Notes under the pieces: model-generated
What the model was told of the DNA's origin: nothing
Seen by the model: only the letters and a program-made list of their open reading frames with translations
Database searches by the model: none
Assembly: GCF_002906855.1 (NCBI RefSeq)
Contig: NZ_MINI01000048.1
Coordinates: 310,001 to 374,000, forward strand
Source: Pseudomonas putida
Lineage (GTDB): Bacteria; Pseudomonadota; Gammaproteobacteria; Pseudomonadales; Pseudomonadaceae
Length of the DNA: 64,000 nt
Direction of reading: 5' to 3'
In this document: positions 53,214-62,658 of the stretch, piece by piece
Layout of the letters: every line of letters starts with the position of its first letter
Numbering within the stretch: position 1 is the stretch's first letter
Translations under genes and position numbers: made by a program

Positions 53214-55799
53214 ATGTCCACAGGTCCATCTCGCCCGTCCACCCTTCCCCGCCGTACCGGTCAGCTGTCGCTGCTGACACTGGCTCTGCTCGCCAGCGGT
53301 GCCTGCAGCCTGCCGGCGCTGGCCGCCGAACCGGCCCAGGCCAGCAGCCCGCGCATGGGCGACTACCGCTTCAGCATCGCCCAGCAGCCGCTGGTCGAAG
53401 CGATCAATGCCTTCAGCAAGGTCACTGGCTGGCAGGTCGGCTTCAGCGCCGAACTGGCCGACGGCGTGGCATCGCCGGGTGTACAGGGTTCGCTGGCGCC
53501 GGAAGCTGCACTCAAGCGCCTGCTCCAGGGCACCGGCCTGGGCTTGCGCAAGATCAGCAACGGCAACGTGGTGCTCGAACGACAGTCGGCGGGCAACGTC
53601 ATCGCCCTGCAGCAGATGACCGTCAGCGCCACCCGTAGCGCCCAGGACGTGAGCCAGGTGCCAAGCACCGTGAGCGTGCAGACCCGTGAGCAACTGGACC
53701 GGCAGAACGTCAACAACATCCAGGAGCTGGTGCGATACGAACCGGGTGTCTCGGTGGGGGGCACCGGCCAGCGCAGCGGCCTGAACGGCTACAACATCCG
53801 CGGCATCGACGGTGAGCGCGTGCTCACCCAGGTTGACGGCGTATCGATCCCCGACAGCTTCTTCTACGGCCCTTACGCCCAGACCCAGCGCAACTACGTC
53901 GACCCCGAGATCGTCAAGCGCGTGGAGATACTCCGCGGCCCGGCTTCGGTGCTGTACGGCAGCAACGCCATCGGCGGCGCGGTAAGCTACTTCACCCTCG
54001 ACCCGGACGATATCATCAAGCCAGGCAAGGACGTCGGCGCGCGCCTGAAGACCGGCTACAGCTCAGCCGATGAGAGCTGGCTGACCTCGGCTACCGTGGC
54101 TGGCCGCACCGGCGATTTCGACGGCCTGCTGCACCTGAGCCAGCGCAATGGTCACGAAACCGAATCCTACGGTAGCCATGGTGGCACCGGCCTGTCGCGC
54201 ACCGAGGCCAATCCGCAAGACGTGCGCACTACCAACGTCCTGGCCAAGCTCGGCTGGAACTACGCCGACGATGCCCGCCTGGGGTTGACCTACGAACGTT
54301 ACAAGGATGACCGCGACCAGAACATCCTCAGCGCCGTCGGTGGCCCGTTCACCAACGGCACCGGCCTGGGCATGTACCGCAGCCGCACCGGCAACGACAC
54401 CGTGACCCGTGAGCGCTTCGGCATCAACCATGAGTTCGGCCTGGATTCGCTGGTCGCCGACCACGTGAAATGGAGCCTGAACTACCAGATCGCCAAGACC
54501 GACCAGAGCACCGAGGAAGTCTACTTCCCGTTCAGCCGCACCGTGCTGCGCACCCGCGACACCACCTACAAGGACCGCCAGTGGGTGTTCGACGCCCAGC
54601 TGGACAAGGCCTTCAGCGTCGGCGCCACCGACCACCTGCTGACCTACGGCACCACCCTCAAGCACGAGAAGGTCACCGGTTCGCGCAGTGGCACCGGCAC
54701 CTGCCTGGCAGTCGGTGGCACCTGCCGCGTCATCGGCCAGGTCAGCACCAGCGATGCCCAGGCACTGGTTAGTGACTTCCCGGACCCGACCGTGAACACC
54801 TACAGCCTGTTCGTGCAGGATGAAATCCGCTGGAACAACTGGACCTTCATGCCCGGCGCGCGCTACGACTACACACGCATGGAGCCGAAGTTCACCGAGG
54901 AGTTCCTGCGTGGTATCCAGGGCTCAGGCACCGCTCCAAACAGCCTCGACGACTCGGACAAGAAGTGGCACCGCGTCTCGCCCAAGTTCGGCCTGACCTA
55001 TGCCTTCAACGACCACTACACCTGGTACGGCCAGTACGCCGAAGGTTTCCGTACCCCGACGGCAAAGTCGATGTACGGGCGTTTTGAAAACCCGACCCTG
55101 GGCTACAGCGTGCAGGGCAACCCCGGCCTCGAACCGGAAAAGAGCAAGAGCTACGAAACCGGCCTGCGCGGCAACTTCGACGCCGGCAACTTCGACGTGG
55201 CGGTGTTCTACAACAAGTACCGCGACTTCATCGACGAAGACGCCGTACAGTCGGCCAACCTGGAAACCACGTTCCAGGCCAACAACATCAAGCACGCCAC
55301 CATCAAGGGCGCCGAGATCAAGGGCCGCCTGAACCTCGACCACTTCGGTGCGCCGCAGGGCCTGTACACCCAGGGTTCGATCGCCTACGCCTATGGCCGC
55401 AACGATGACAACGGCCAGCCGCTGAACAGCGTCAACCCGCTGACCGGCGTGTTCGGCCTGGGTTACGAGCAGCCGAACTATGGTGGCCTGCTGAGCTGGA
55501 CCTTGGTCAAGCGCAAGACCCGTGTCGACGACACCACGTTCTTCGCGCCGGACGGCCAGAGCTCGCAGTTCCGCACTCCGGGTTACGGCGTGCTGGACCT
55601 GAGCGGCTTCTACAAGGTGACCGACGACGTCACTGTCAACGCTGGGCTGTACAACCTGACCGACAAGAACTACTGGCAGTGGGATTCGGTGCGTGGCTAC
55701 GACGGCCAGGGTGAAGCTGGCGTGACCCAGCCGGCCAACCTCGACCGCCTGACCATGCCGGGGCGCAACTTCGCCGTCAATGTGGTGTGGGATATCTGA
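53214..55799 (+). CDS. TonB-dependent haem receptor with signalling (STN) domain
   Basis: This 861-residue outer-membrane receptor takes up haem and signals to FecR. A signal peptide is followed by an STN domain (about 45-120, YRFSIAQQPLVEAINAFSKV), then a TonB box (QQMTVSATRS) and the plug (DRQNVNNIQELVRYEPGV, GIDGERVLTQVDGV). In the barrel, the FRTP motif and NPGLEPEKSKSYE are those of haem/haemoglobin receptors, where FRAP and NPNL/NPDL are usual. The C-terminus ends FAVNVVWDI. It sits between FecR and the haem oxygenase gene, supporting haem as substrate. Confidence 0.93.
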   Translation: MSTGPSRPSTLPRRTGQLSLLTLALLASGACSLPALAAEPAQASSPRMGDYRFSIAQQPLVEAINAFSKVTGWQVGFSAELADGVASPGVQGSLAPEAALKRLLQGTGLGLRKISNGNVVLERQSAGNVIALQQMTVSATRSAQDVSQVPSTVSVQTREQLDRQNVNNIQELVRYEPGVSVGGTGQRSGLNGYNIRGIDGERVLTQVDGVSIPDSFFYGPYAQTQRNYVDPEIVKRVEILRGPASVLYGSNAIGGAVSYFTLDPDDIIKPGKDVGARLKTGYSSADESWLTSATVAGRTGDFDGLLHLSQRNGHETESYGSHGGTGLSRTEANPQDVRTTNVLAKLGWNYADDARLGLTYERYKDDRDQNILSAVGGPFTNGTGLGMYRSRTGNDTVTRERFGINHEFGLDSLVADHVKWSLNYQIAKTDQSTEEVYFPFSRTVLRTRDTTYKDRQWVFDAQLDKAFSVGATDHLLTYGTTLKHEKVTGSRSGTGTCLAVGGTCRVIGQVSTSDAQALVSDFPDPTVNTYSLFVQDEIRWNNWTFMPGARYDYTRMEPKFTEEFLRGIQGSGTAPNSLDDSDKKWHRVSPKFGLTYAFNDHYTWYGQYAEGFRTPTAKSMYGRFENPTLGYSVQGNPGLEPEKSKSYETGLRGNFDAGNFDVAVFYNKYRDFIDEDAVQSANLETTFQANNIKHATIKGAEIKGRLNLDHFGAPQGLYTQGSIAYAYGRNDDNGQPLNSVNPLTGVFGLGYEQPNYGGLLSWTLVKRKTRVDDTTFFAPDGQSSQFRTPGYGVLDLSGFYKVTDDVTVNAGLYNLTDKNYWQWDSVRGYDGQGEAGVTQPANLDRLTMPGRNFAVNVVWDI

Positions 55800-55819
55800 T
55801 GTAGGGCTATAGCGTTGCG

Positions 55820-55858
55820 GCGCCTGTGGGATCGCGCGGCGCGCGATCTCACAGGCGC
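55820..55858. repeat. GC-rich palindromic repeat after the haem receptor
   Basis: Eighteen-base arms (GCGCCTGTGGGATCGCGC and complement, one G-T mismatch) with a 3-base centre lie 20 bases past the receptor stop. Related to the repeats at 16.45 and 51.35 kb. Confidence 0.75.
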
Positions 55859-55878
55859 TGCAGCACTCAAGACAGACC

Positions 55879-55915
55879 CAAGTTTTTTTACTCTCCCCGC
55901 CCCGCTGTTTCGTCT
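55879..55915 (+). promoter_or_regulatory. Shared ECF-type promoter before hemO
   Basis: CAAGTTTTTTTAC is followed after exactly 19 bases by CGTCT (55911-55915), identical in motif and spacing to the site at 53093-53129. It lies 37 bp before the hemO ATG. Confidence 0.65.
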
Positions 55916-55951
55916 TGTCACTAGACGCCCTCATTTACCAAGGACACGCCC

Positions 55952-56545
55952 ATGACCGACCGCCCAGCCCTGCGCTCGCAACGCCTGAACCAGGCCACCC
56001 ACGCTCCGCACAGCGAGCTCGACGCCCTGGTCAAATCCCATGCGCCATTCGACAGCCGCGAAAGCTTCGCCCGCTTCGTCGTCGCCCAATACCTGTTCCA
56101 GGCCGAACTGCAGGCCCTGTACAACGACCCGCAACTGATCGCCATCGTCCCTGACCTGGCCGAGCGCTGCCGCGCCGAACAGGCCCGCCTGGATCTCGCC
56201 GACCTGAACACCGAAGTCCCGGCCGCCGTTCCCGGTGCCCTGCACAATCCGACCCTGGGTGAAGCCATGGGCTGGATCTTCGTCTCGGAAGGCTCCAAAC
56301 TTGGCGCTGCGTTTCTGATCAAGCGTGCCGTGGCCCTGGAGTTGTCCGACAGCTTCGGTGCCCGCCACCTCGGCGAGCCGGCCGGTGGCCGTGCCGAAGG
56401 CTGGAAGCAGTTCACCCGTATCCTCGATGGCCTGGAGCTGTCGCCCGAGGAAGATGCCGCCGCCGAGCGTGCAGCAGTTGCCGCCTTCGAGCGCTTCACC
56501 GAACTGCTCAAGCATGCCTATGCCGCGGATGCCGCGCTGGCCTGA
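55952..56545 (+). CDS. hemO: Haem oxygenase
   Basis: This 197-residue enzyme opens imported haem to biliverdin, CO and free iron. The proximal-His region is ATHAPHSELD, and SEGSKLGAAFLIKRA matches the distal helix of HemO/PigA-type bacterial haem oxygenases. The ATG has AAGGA 8 bases upstream. With the receptor and signalling genes it forms a haem-use unit. It has its own ECF-type promoter and a terminator after it. Confidence 0.93.
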   Translation: MTDRPALRSQRLNQATHAPHSELDALVKSHAPFDSRESFARFVVAQYLFQAELQALYNDPQLIAIVPDLAERCRAEQARLDLADLNTEVPAAVPGALHNPTLGEAMGWIFVSEGSKLGAAFLIKRAVALELSDSFGARHLGEPAGGRAEGWKQFTRILDGLELSPEEDAAAERAAVAAFERFTELLKHAYAADAALA

Positions 56546-56555
56546 GACGCATCAA

Positions 56556-56587
56556 CCGGCCGCCTCTCCGGTGGCCGGACGTTTTTT
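56556..56587 (+). terminator. Terminator of hemO
   Basis: CCGGCC and GGCCGG stems close a CT-rich loop and are followed, after AC, by GTTTTTT. It lies 11 bases past the hemO stop and 11 bases before the DUF454 gene. Confidence 0.75.
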
Positions 56588-56598
56588 GCAGTGAGACC

Positions 56599-57012
56599 AT
56601 GACCCGACCCGCCCGCTCGAAACTGTCCCGCCTGCTATATGGCATCCTGGCTTACGTAAGCTTGGGGATAGGCCTGGTCGCCATCGTCATCCCCGGCCTG
56701 CCGACCACCGAGTTCATCCTGCTGGCCGCCTGGGCCGCGACGCGCAGTTCGCCGCGCCTGTCTGCCTGGCTGGAAAACCATCGCCTGTTCGGGCCGATCC
56801 TGTACAACTGGCGCAACGGCAAGGTGATCCAGCGTCGTGCCAAGGTCAGTGCCACCGTCAGCATGCTGCTGTGCGCAGGCTTGATGCTGGTCTTCCTCGA
56901 GCACCACTGGCCGGTGTTTCTGGCGATTGCCGGCATGACCCTGGGCAACCTGTGGATCTGGTCTCGCCCTGAACAGCCCTGCCCCTCTACCTCACAAGCT
57001 CAACAGCCCTGA
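56599..57012 (+). CDS. DUF454/YbaN-family membrane protein
   Basis: This 137-residue small membrane protein has a DUF454 pattern: an N-terminal helix pair (YGILAYVSLGIGLVAIVIPGLPTTEFILLAAW), the RSSPRLSAWLENHRLFGPILYNW region, and a C-terminal helix pair. No biochemical role is established for this family. It overlaps the convergent arcD-like gene by 21 bases. Confidence 0.88.
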   Translation: MTRPARSKLSRLLYGILAYVSLGIGLVAIVIPGLPTTEFILLAAWAATRSSPRLSAWLENHRLFGPILYNWRNGKVIQRRAKVSATVSMLLCAGLMLVFLEHHWPVFLAIAGMTLGNLWIWSRPEQPCPSTSQAQQP

Positions 57013-58419
57013 ATACAGCAGGTAGGCAGCCAGCGCCGCGCCCGCCAGCACTGCCGCGAAAATCAGCTTCTCCCAGGTGGTGAACAGCGTCTGCCCTTGC
57101 TCGTGCTTGGCCCGGGCAAAGAGGATTACCCCTGGGGCATAGAGCAGTGCCGACAGCAGCAGGTACTTGAGGCCGCCCGCATACAGCAGCCACACCGCAT
57201 ACAGCAGCGCCAGCGCGGCCACCAGCAGGTCCTTGCGCCGCAGCCCTGCCTGCCCTTCGTAGCTTTCCCCGCGCCAGGCCAGCAGCACGGCATAGGCCGC
57301 CGACCACAGATAGGGCACCAGAATCATCGACGATGCCAGGTAGATCAGGCTGGTATAGGTACCTTCTGAAATCAGCGTGATCAGCAGGAAGCCCTGGATC
57401 ATGCAGTTGGTCAGCCACAGGGCATTGGCCGGCACATGGTTGGCGTTCTCCTTGGCCAGGAAGCGCGGCATGGTCTTGTCACGCGCCGTGGCGTAAAGAA
57501 TTTCTGCACACAGCAGGGCCCACGACAGCAAGGCACCGAGCAGCGATACCGCCAGGCCAATACTGATCAGCAAGGCCCCCCAAGGGCCGACGATATGCTC
57601 CAGCACCGAGGCCAGCGACGGGTTCTGCAACCCGGCCAGCTCCGGCTGGGTCATCACCCCCAGCGACAACACGTTGACCAGCACCAGCAGCGCCAGCACC
57701 CCGAGAAACCCGATCACCGTGGCCTTGCCGACGTCCGAGCGGCGCTGCGCCCGCCCGGAATACACACTGGCGCCCTCGATACCGATGAACACGAACACCG
57801 TGACCAGCATCATGTTGCGCACCTGGTCCAGCACATTGCCGAACTGTGGATTGCTCAAGCCCCAGATATCACGGGTGAAGATGTCGGCACGGAAGGCAAA
57901 GGCGGCGATGACCACGAAGATCAGCAATGGCACCACCTTGGCCACGGTGGTCACCTGGTTGATGAACGCCGCTTCCTTGATGCCACGCAGCACCAGGAAG
58001 TGCACCGCCCACAACAGCAGCGAGGCACAGCCGATGGCAATGGGCGTGTTGCCTTCGCCAAACACTGGGAAGTAGAAGCCCAGGGTGCTGAACAGCAGCA
58101 CGAAGTAACCAACGTTGCCCAGCCAGGCGCTGATCCAGTAACCCCAGGCGGAAGAGAACCCCATGTACTCGCCGAAGCCGGCCTTGGCATAGGCATATAC
58201 CCCCGAGTCCAGCTCGGGCTTGCGGTTGGCCAGGGTCTGGAACACGAAGGCCAGTGCCAGCATGCCCACTGCCGTGATCGCCCAGCCGATCAGCACAGCG
58301 CCGACATCGGCACGGGCGGCCATGTTTTGCGGCAGCGAGAAGATGCCGCCACCAATCATCGAGCCCACCACCAGTGCAATCAGTGCACCCAGTCGCAGCT
58401 TTTGTCCGGGTTCGCTCAT
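56992..58419 (-). CDS. ArcD paralogue, arginine/ornithine antiporter-like
   Basis: This 475-residue protein is an APC-family amino acid exchanger with 12-13 membrane helices, highly similar to the ArcD on the other strand. The family start is GALIALVVGSMIGGGIFSLPQNMA, and ANHVPANALWLTN and YLASSMILVPYLWSAAYA recur in both. The ATG at 58419 has AAGGAAG upstream; a 58446 start would add nine residues. It faces arcD divergently over a 432-bp gap. It could be a second antiporter or a differently regulated duplicate. Confidence 0.9.
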   Translation of the reverse strand: MSEPGQKLRLGALIALVVGSMIGGGIFSLPQNMAARADVGAVLIGWAITAVGMLALAFVFQTLANRKPELDSGVYAYAKAGFGEYMGFSSAWGYWISAWLGNVGYFVLLFSTLGFYFPVFGEGNTPIAIGCASLLLWAVHFLVLRGIKEAAFINQVTTVAKVVPLLIFVVIAAFAFRADIFTRDIWGLSNPQFGNVLDQVRNMMLVTVFVFIGIEGASVYSGRAQRRSDVGKATVIGFLGVLALLVLVNVLSLGVMTQPELAGLQNPSLASVLEHIVGPWGALLISIGLAVSLLGALLSWALLCAEILYATARDKTMPRFLAKENANHVPANALWLTNCMIQGFLLITLISEGTYTSLIYLASSMILVPYLWSAAYAVLLAWRGESYEGQAGLRRKDLLVAALALLYAVWLLYAGGLKYLLLSALLYAPGVILFARAKHEQGQTLFTTWEKLIFAAVLAGAALAAYLLYSGLLSL

Positions 58420-58851
58420 GGGGCTTCCTTTTTTACGTGCTGTCATGCGTTTGCAACAGTCATGGGCACCATATAAATGCTGTTACTTATATGGCCAAAA
58501 CCATTAAACCTATAGCATTAATAACCATAATGTCTATCGCCACATTCCCTGTAAAACTAGCAGCTGCCAGGCAACCGGAAAAGAATCTGATAAAACTCGA
58601 AATTCTTGTGAAAAATTTGCGAACGCGGCAAAAACGGCTAGCGTCAGAAGTCGCAGGCCAAACGGAGCGTTTGCTCTAGAAGGACATGGAGATGCCAGCG
58701 CAAAGGGCCTGCAGCTGAGCAGTCGGCACTCTCCAGGAGTTGCGCGTAGGAAATTTCCTACCTCGCATCGCCAAGCACTGACCTGAGTCAGGTCTTGGCC
58801 CAGGCGTCGGATTTATTCTGTCGTCAACTTTCTCCTGGCAGGAGTTGTTAA
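58420..58851. other. Intergenic region between divergent ArcD genes
   Basis: No convincing gene was found; the short frames here have no ribosome sites or family features. Its first 200 bp are AT-rich. It contains three dyads: CCATATAA/TTATATGG (58469-58494), GTAGGAAATTTCCTAC (58746-58761) and GACCTGA-G-TCAGGTC (58780-58794). No Anr box of the TTGAT-N4-ATCAA type was found. An AGGAG lies just before arcD. Confidence 0.6.
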
Positions 58852-60279
58852 ATGTCTGATTCATCCGGAAAACTAAAACTCGGCGCGTTAGTTGCTCTCG
58901 TAGTCGGTTCGATGATTGGTGGCGGGATCTTCTCGCTGCCGCAAAACATGGCCGCCAGTGCGGGGGTTGGGGCGGTATTGATTGGCTGGGCGATCACTGC
59001 GGTCGGCATGCTGACCCTGGCGTTCGTGTTCCAGACCCTGGCCAACCGCAAGCCTGACCTGGACGGCGGCGTATACGCCTACGCCAAGGCCGGCTTCGGC
59101 GACTACATGGGCTTTTCTTCAGCCTGGGGCTACTGGATCAGTGCCTGGCTGGGCAACGTTGGTTACTTCGTGCTGCTGTTCAGCACCCTCGGTTATTTCT
59201 TCCCGGTCTTCGGAGAAGGCAACACCCCGGCGGCGATCATCGGTGCCTCGGTGCTGCTCTGGGCCGTTCACTTCCTGGTACTGCGCGGCATCAAGGAAGC
59301 GGCGTTCATCAACCTGGTCACCACCGTGGCCAAGGTCGTGCCGCTGGTGCTGTTCGCCTTGATCTGCCTGTTCGCCTTCAAGCTCGACATCTTCACCGCC
59401 GACATCTGGGCGGTGGGCACGCCAGACCTGGGCAGCGTGATGAACCAGGTGCGCAACATGATGCTGGTCACCGTGTGGGTGTTCATCGGCATTGAGGGCG
59501 CAAGCATCTTCTCGTCCCGTGCGGAAAAACGCTCAGACGTGGGCAAGGCCACGGTCATCGGCTTCGTCACCGTGCTGCTGTTCCTGGTACTGGTCAACGT
59601 GCTGTCGCTGGGCATCATGACCCAACCGGAGCTGGCCAAGCTGCAGAACCCGTCGATGGCCGCCGTGCTTGAACACGTGGTCGGTCACTGGGGCGCGGTG
59701 CTGATCAGCGTCGGCCTGATCATCTCGCTGCTCGGGGCCCTGCTGTCGTGGGTGCTGCTGTGCGCCGAGATCATGTTCGCCGCCGCCAAGGACCACACCA
59801 TGCCGGAGTTCCTGCGCCGCGAGAACGCCAACCATGTGCCGGCCAACGCCCTGTGGCTGACCAACGCCATGGTGCAGATCTTCCTGGTCATCACCCTGTT
59901 CTCCAGCAGTACCTACCTGTCGCTGATCTACCTCGCCACCTCGATGATCCTGGTGCCCTACTTGTGGTCGGCGGCTTATGCCTTCCTGCTGGCGCTGCGC
60001 AGCGAAACCTACGAACAAGCCCTGGCAGAACGCAAGAAAGACCTGTTCATCGGCGCCATCGCCCTGCTGTACGCCATCTGGCTGCTGTATGCCGGCGGCG
60101 TGAAATACCTGCTGCTCTCGGCCCTGCTCTACGCCCCTGGCGCGATCCTGTTCGCCAAGGCCAAGCGTGAAGTAGGCCAACCGATCTTCACCAACGTGGA
60201 AAAACTGATCTTCGCAGCCGTGGTCATCGGCGCCCTGGTGGCAGCCTTCGGCCTGTATGACGGCTTCCTGACCCTTTGA
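58852..60279 (+). CDS. arcD: Arginine/ornithine antiporter ArcD
   Basis: This 475-residue exchanger imports arginine and exports ornithine for the arginine deiminase pathway. It has 12-13 hydrophobic segments, the GALVALVVGSMIGGGIFSLPQN start, the RGIKEAAFINLVTTVAKVVP loop, and the SAAYAFLLALRSETYEQ segment. A Shine-Dalgarno AGGAG lies before the ATG. It is followed after 33 bp by arcA, so it is the first gene of arcDABC. Confidence 0.95.
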   Translation: MSDSSGKLKLGALVALVVGSMIGGGIFSLPQNMAASAGVGAVLIGWAITAVGMLTLAFVFQTLANRKPDLDGGVYAYAKAGFGDYMGFSSAWGYWISAWLGNVGYFVLLFSTLGYFFPVFGEGNTPAAIIGASVLLWAVHFLVLRGIKEAAFINLVTTVAKVVPLVLFALICLFAFKLDIFTADIWAVGTPDLGSVMNQVRNMMLVTVWVFIGIEGASIFSSRAEKRSDVGKATVIGFVTVLLFLVLVNVLSLGIMTQPELAKLQNPSMAAVLEHVVGHWGAVLISVGLIISLLGALLSWVLLCAEIMFAAAKDHTMPEFLRRENANHVPANALWLTNAMVQIFLVITLFSSSTYLSLIYLATSMILVPYLWSAAYAFLLALRSETYEQALAERKKDLFIGAIALLYAIWLLYAGGVKYLLLSALLYAPGAILFAKAKREVGQPIFTNVEKLIFAAVVIGALVAAFGLYDGFLTL

Positions 60280-60312
60280 CCCACGTCCTCGTTCAATTGG
60301 AGGAATGAAACC

Positions 60313-61572
60313 ATGTCCGCTGAAAAACAGAAGTACGGTGTCCACTCCGAAGCCGGCAAACTGCGCAAGGTAATGGTTTGCGCACCGGGCCTGGCACACA
60401 AGCGGCTGACGCCAAGCAACTGTGATGAATTGCTGTTTGACGATGTGATCTGGGTCGATCAGGCCAAGCGTGACCATTTCGACTTCGTGACCAAGATGCG
60501 CGAGCGCGGCGTCGACGTGCTGGAAATGCACAACCTGCTGACCGACATCGTCCAGCAACCCGAAGCCCTGAAGTGGATCCTCGACCGCAAGATCACCGAT
60601 GACACCGTCGGCGTGGGCCTGAAAAACGAAGTGCGCAGCTGGCTCGAAGGCCTCGATCCGCGCCACCTGGCCGAGTTCCTGATCGGCGGTGTGGCAGGTC
60701 AGGACCTGCCGCAGAGTGAAGGCGCCGATGTGGTCAAGATGTACAACGACTACCTGGGCCACTCCAGCTTCATCCTGCCGCCGCTGCCCAACACCCAGTT
60801 CACCCGCGACACCACCTGCTGGATCTACGGAGGCGTGACGCTGAACCCGATGTATTGGCCAGCACGTCGCCAGGAAACCCTGCTGACCACCGCCATTTAC
60901 AAGTTCCACAAAGAGTTCACCAACGCCGACTTCGAAGTCTGGTACGGCGACCCGGACAAGGAGCATGGCTCGTCCACCCTCGAAGGTGGCGACGTGATGC
61001 CAATCGGCAACGGCATCGTGCTGATCGGCATGGGCGAGCGTACCTCTCGCCAGGCCATCGGCCAGCTCGCTCGCAACTTGTTCGCCAAGGGCGCGGTCAG
61101 GGAAGTCATCGTCGCCGGCCTGCCGAAGTCCCGCGCCGCCATGCACCTGGACACCGTGTTCAGCTTCTGCGACCGCGACCTGATCACGGTCTTCCCGGAA
61201 GTGGTGAAAGAGATCGTGCCATTCATCATTCGGCCAGACGAAAGCAAGCCCTACGGCATGGACGTGCGCCGCATCAACAAGTCGTTCATCGAAGTGGTCG
61301 GCGAACAGCTTGGTCTCAAGGATGGCCTGCGCGTGGTCGAGACCGGCGGCAACAGCTTCGCCGCCGAACGCGAACAGTGGGATGACGGCAACAACGTGGT
61401 GGCCATCGAGCCAGGCGTGGTCATCGGCTACGACCGCAACACCTACACCAACACCCTGCTGCGCAAGGCCGGCATCGAGGTCATCACCATCAGCGCCGGC
61501 GAGCTGGGCCGGGGCCGGGGCGGTGGCCACTGCATGACCTGCCCGATCGTGCGCGACCCAATCGACTACTAA
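60313..61572 (+). CDS. arcA: Arginine deiminase
   Basis: This 419-residue enzyme splits arginine into citrulline and ammonia. Guanidine-binding residues are in NTQFTRDTTCWIYGG and LEGGDVMPIG. The catalytic Cys is in GRGRGGGHCMTCP near the C-terminus. A GGAGGAATG ribosome site precedes the ATG. It is the second gene of arcDABC. Confidence 0.97.
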   Translation: MSAEKQKYGVHSEAGKLRKVMVCAPGLAHKRLTPSNCDELLFDDVIWVDQAKRDHFDFVTKMRERGVDVLEMHNLLTDIVQQPEALKWILDRKITDDTVGVGLKNEVRSWLEGLDPRHLAEFLIGGVAGQDLPQSEGADVVKMYNDYLGHSSFILPPLPNTQFTRDTTCWIYGGVTLNPMYWPARRQETLLTTAIYKFHKEFTNADFEVWYGDPDKEHGSSTLEGGDVMPIGNGIVLIGMGERTSRQAIGQLARNLFAKGAVREVIVAGLPKSRAAMHLDTVFSFCDRDLITVFPEVVKEIVPFIIRPDESKPYGMDVRRINKSFIEVVGEQLGLKDGLRVVETGGNSFAAEREQWDDGNNVVAIEPGVVIGYDRNTYTNTLLRKAGIEVITISAGELGRGRGGGHCMTCPIVRDPIDY

Positions 61573-61583
61573 CGCCCATCACG

Positions 61584-61613
61584 CCCGGCCGCACTCACGA
61601 AGTGGCGGCCGGG
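61584..61613 (+). other. Intercistronic hairpin between arcA and arcB
   Basis: CCCGGCCGC and GCGGCCGGG form a 9-base perfect stem with a 12-base loop in the 68-bp arcA-arcB gap. No U-run follows, so it is more likely an mRNA stability or processing element than a terminator. Confidence 0.6.
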
Positions 61614-61640
61614 ACATCACCGAATTCAAGGAGAAAAGTC

Positions 61641-62651
61641 ATGGCGTTCAACATTCACAACCGCAACCTGCTCAGCCTCGAACACCACACCACCCGCGAG
61701 CTGCGCTACCTGCTGGACCTGTCGCGCGACCTCAAGCGCGCCAAGTACACCGGCACCGAGCAGCAGCACCTGAAGGGCAACAACATCGCCCTGATCTTCG
61801 AGAAGACCTCGACCCGCACCCGCTGCGCCTTCGAAGTCGCCGCCTATGACCAGGGCGCCAACGTCACCTACATCGACCCCAACTCCTCGCAGATCGGCCA
61901 CAAGGAAAGCATGAAGGACACCGCCCGCGTGCTCGGGCGCATGTACGATGCCATCGAGTACCGCGGCTTCAAGCAGGAAATCGTCGAAGAGCTGGCCAAG
62001 TTTGCCGGCGTACCGGTGTTCAACGGCCTGACCGACGAATACCACCCGACCCAGATGATCGCCGACGTGCTGACCATGCGAGAGCACAGCGACAAGCCTC
62101 TGCACGACATCAGCTACGCCTACTTGGGCGACGCCCGCAACAACATGGGCAACTCGCTGCTGCTGATCGGCGCCAAGCTCGGCATGGACGTACGCATCGC
62201 CGCGCCCAAGGCGCTGTGGCCACATGACGACCTGGTCGAGCGTTGCCACAAGTACGCCGAAGAAAGTGGCGCACGCATCACCCTGACCGAAGACCCCAAG
62301 GCCGCGGTCAAGGGCGTCGACTTCATCCACACCGACGTCTGGGTCTCGATGGGCGAGCCGATCGAAGCCTGGGGCGAGCGCATCAAGCAGCTCAAGCCCT
62401 ATCAGGTGAACAAGGAGCTGATGAAAGCCAGCGGCAACCCACGGACCAAGTTCATGCACTGCCTGCCAGCCTTCCACAACTCCGAGACCAAGGTCGGCAA
62501 GCAGATTGCCGAACAGTACCCGGACCTGGCCAACGGTATCGAAGTGACCGATGACGTGTTCGAGTCGCCGGCGTGCATCGCCTTCGAGCAGGCGGAAAAC
62601 CGCATGCACACCATCAAGGCGATCCTGGTTTCGACCCTGGCTGACCTGTAA
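61641..62651 (+). CDS. arcB: Catabolic ornithine carbamoyltransferase
   Basis: This 336-residue enzyme phosphorolyses citrulline to ornithine and carbamoyl phosphate. The carbamoyl-phosphate motif is EKTSTRTRCAFEVAA. The later HCLPAFHNSET motif contains the active-site Cys. The ATG at 61641 has AAGGAG upstream; a longer frame begins at 61602. The gene sits between two intercistronic hairpins. Confidence 0.96.
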   Translation: MAFNIHNRNLLSLEHHTTRELRYLLDLSRDLKRAKYTGTEQQHLKGNNIALIFEKTSTRTRCAFEVAAYDQGANVTYIDPNSSQIGHKESMKDTARVLGRMYDAIEYRGFKQEIVEELAKFAGVPVFNGLTDEYHPTQMIADVLTMREHSDKPLHDISYAYLGDARNNMGNSLLLIGAKLGMDVRIAAPKALWPHDDLVERCHKYAEESGARITLTEDPKAAVKGVDFIHTDVWVSMGEPIEAWGERIKQLKPYQVNKELMKASGNPRTKFMHCLPAFHNSETKVGKQIAEQYPDLANGIEVTDDVFESPACIAFEQAENRMHTIKAILVSTLADL

Positions 62652-62658
62652 GCCGCCC

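Noticed and set aside
58420..58851. An Anr/FNR box (TTGAT-N4-ATCAA) before arcD
   Set aside because: I searched by eye and found no match, though arc operons often have one.
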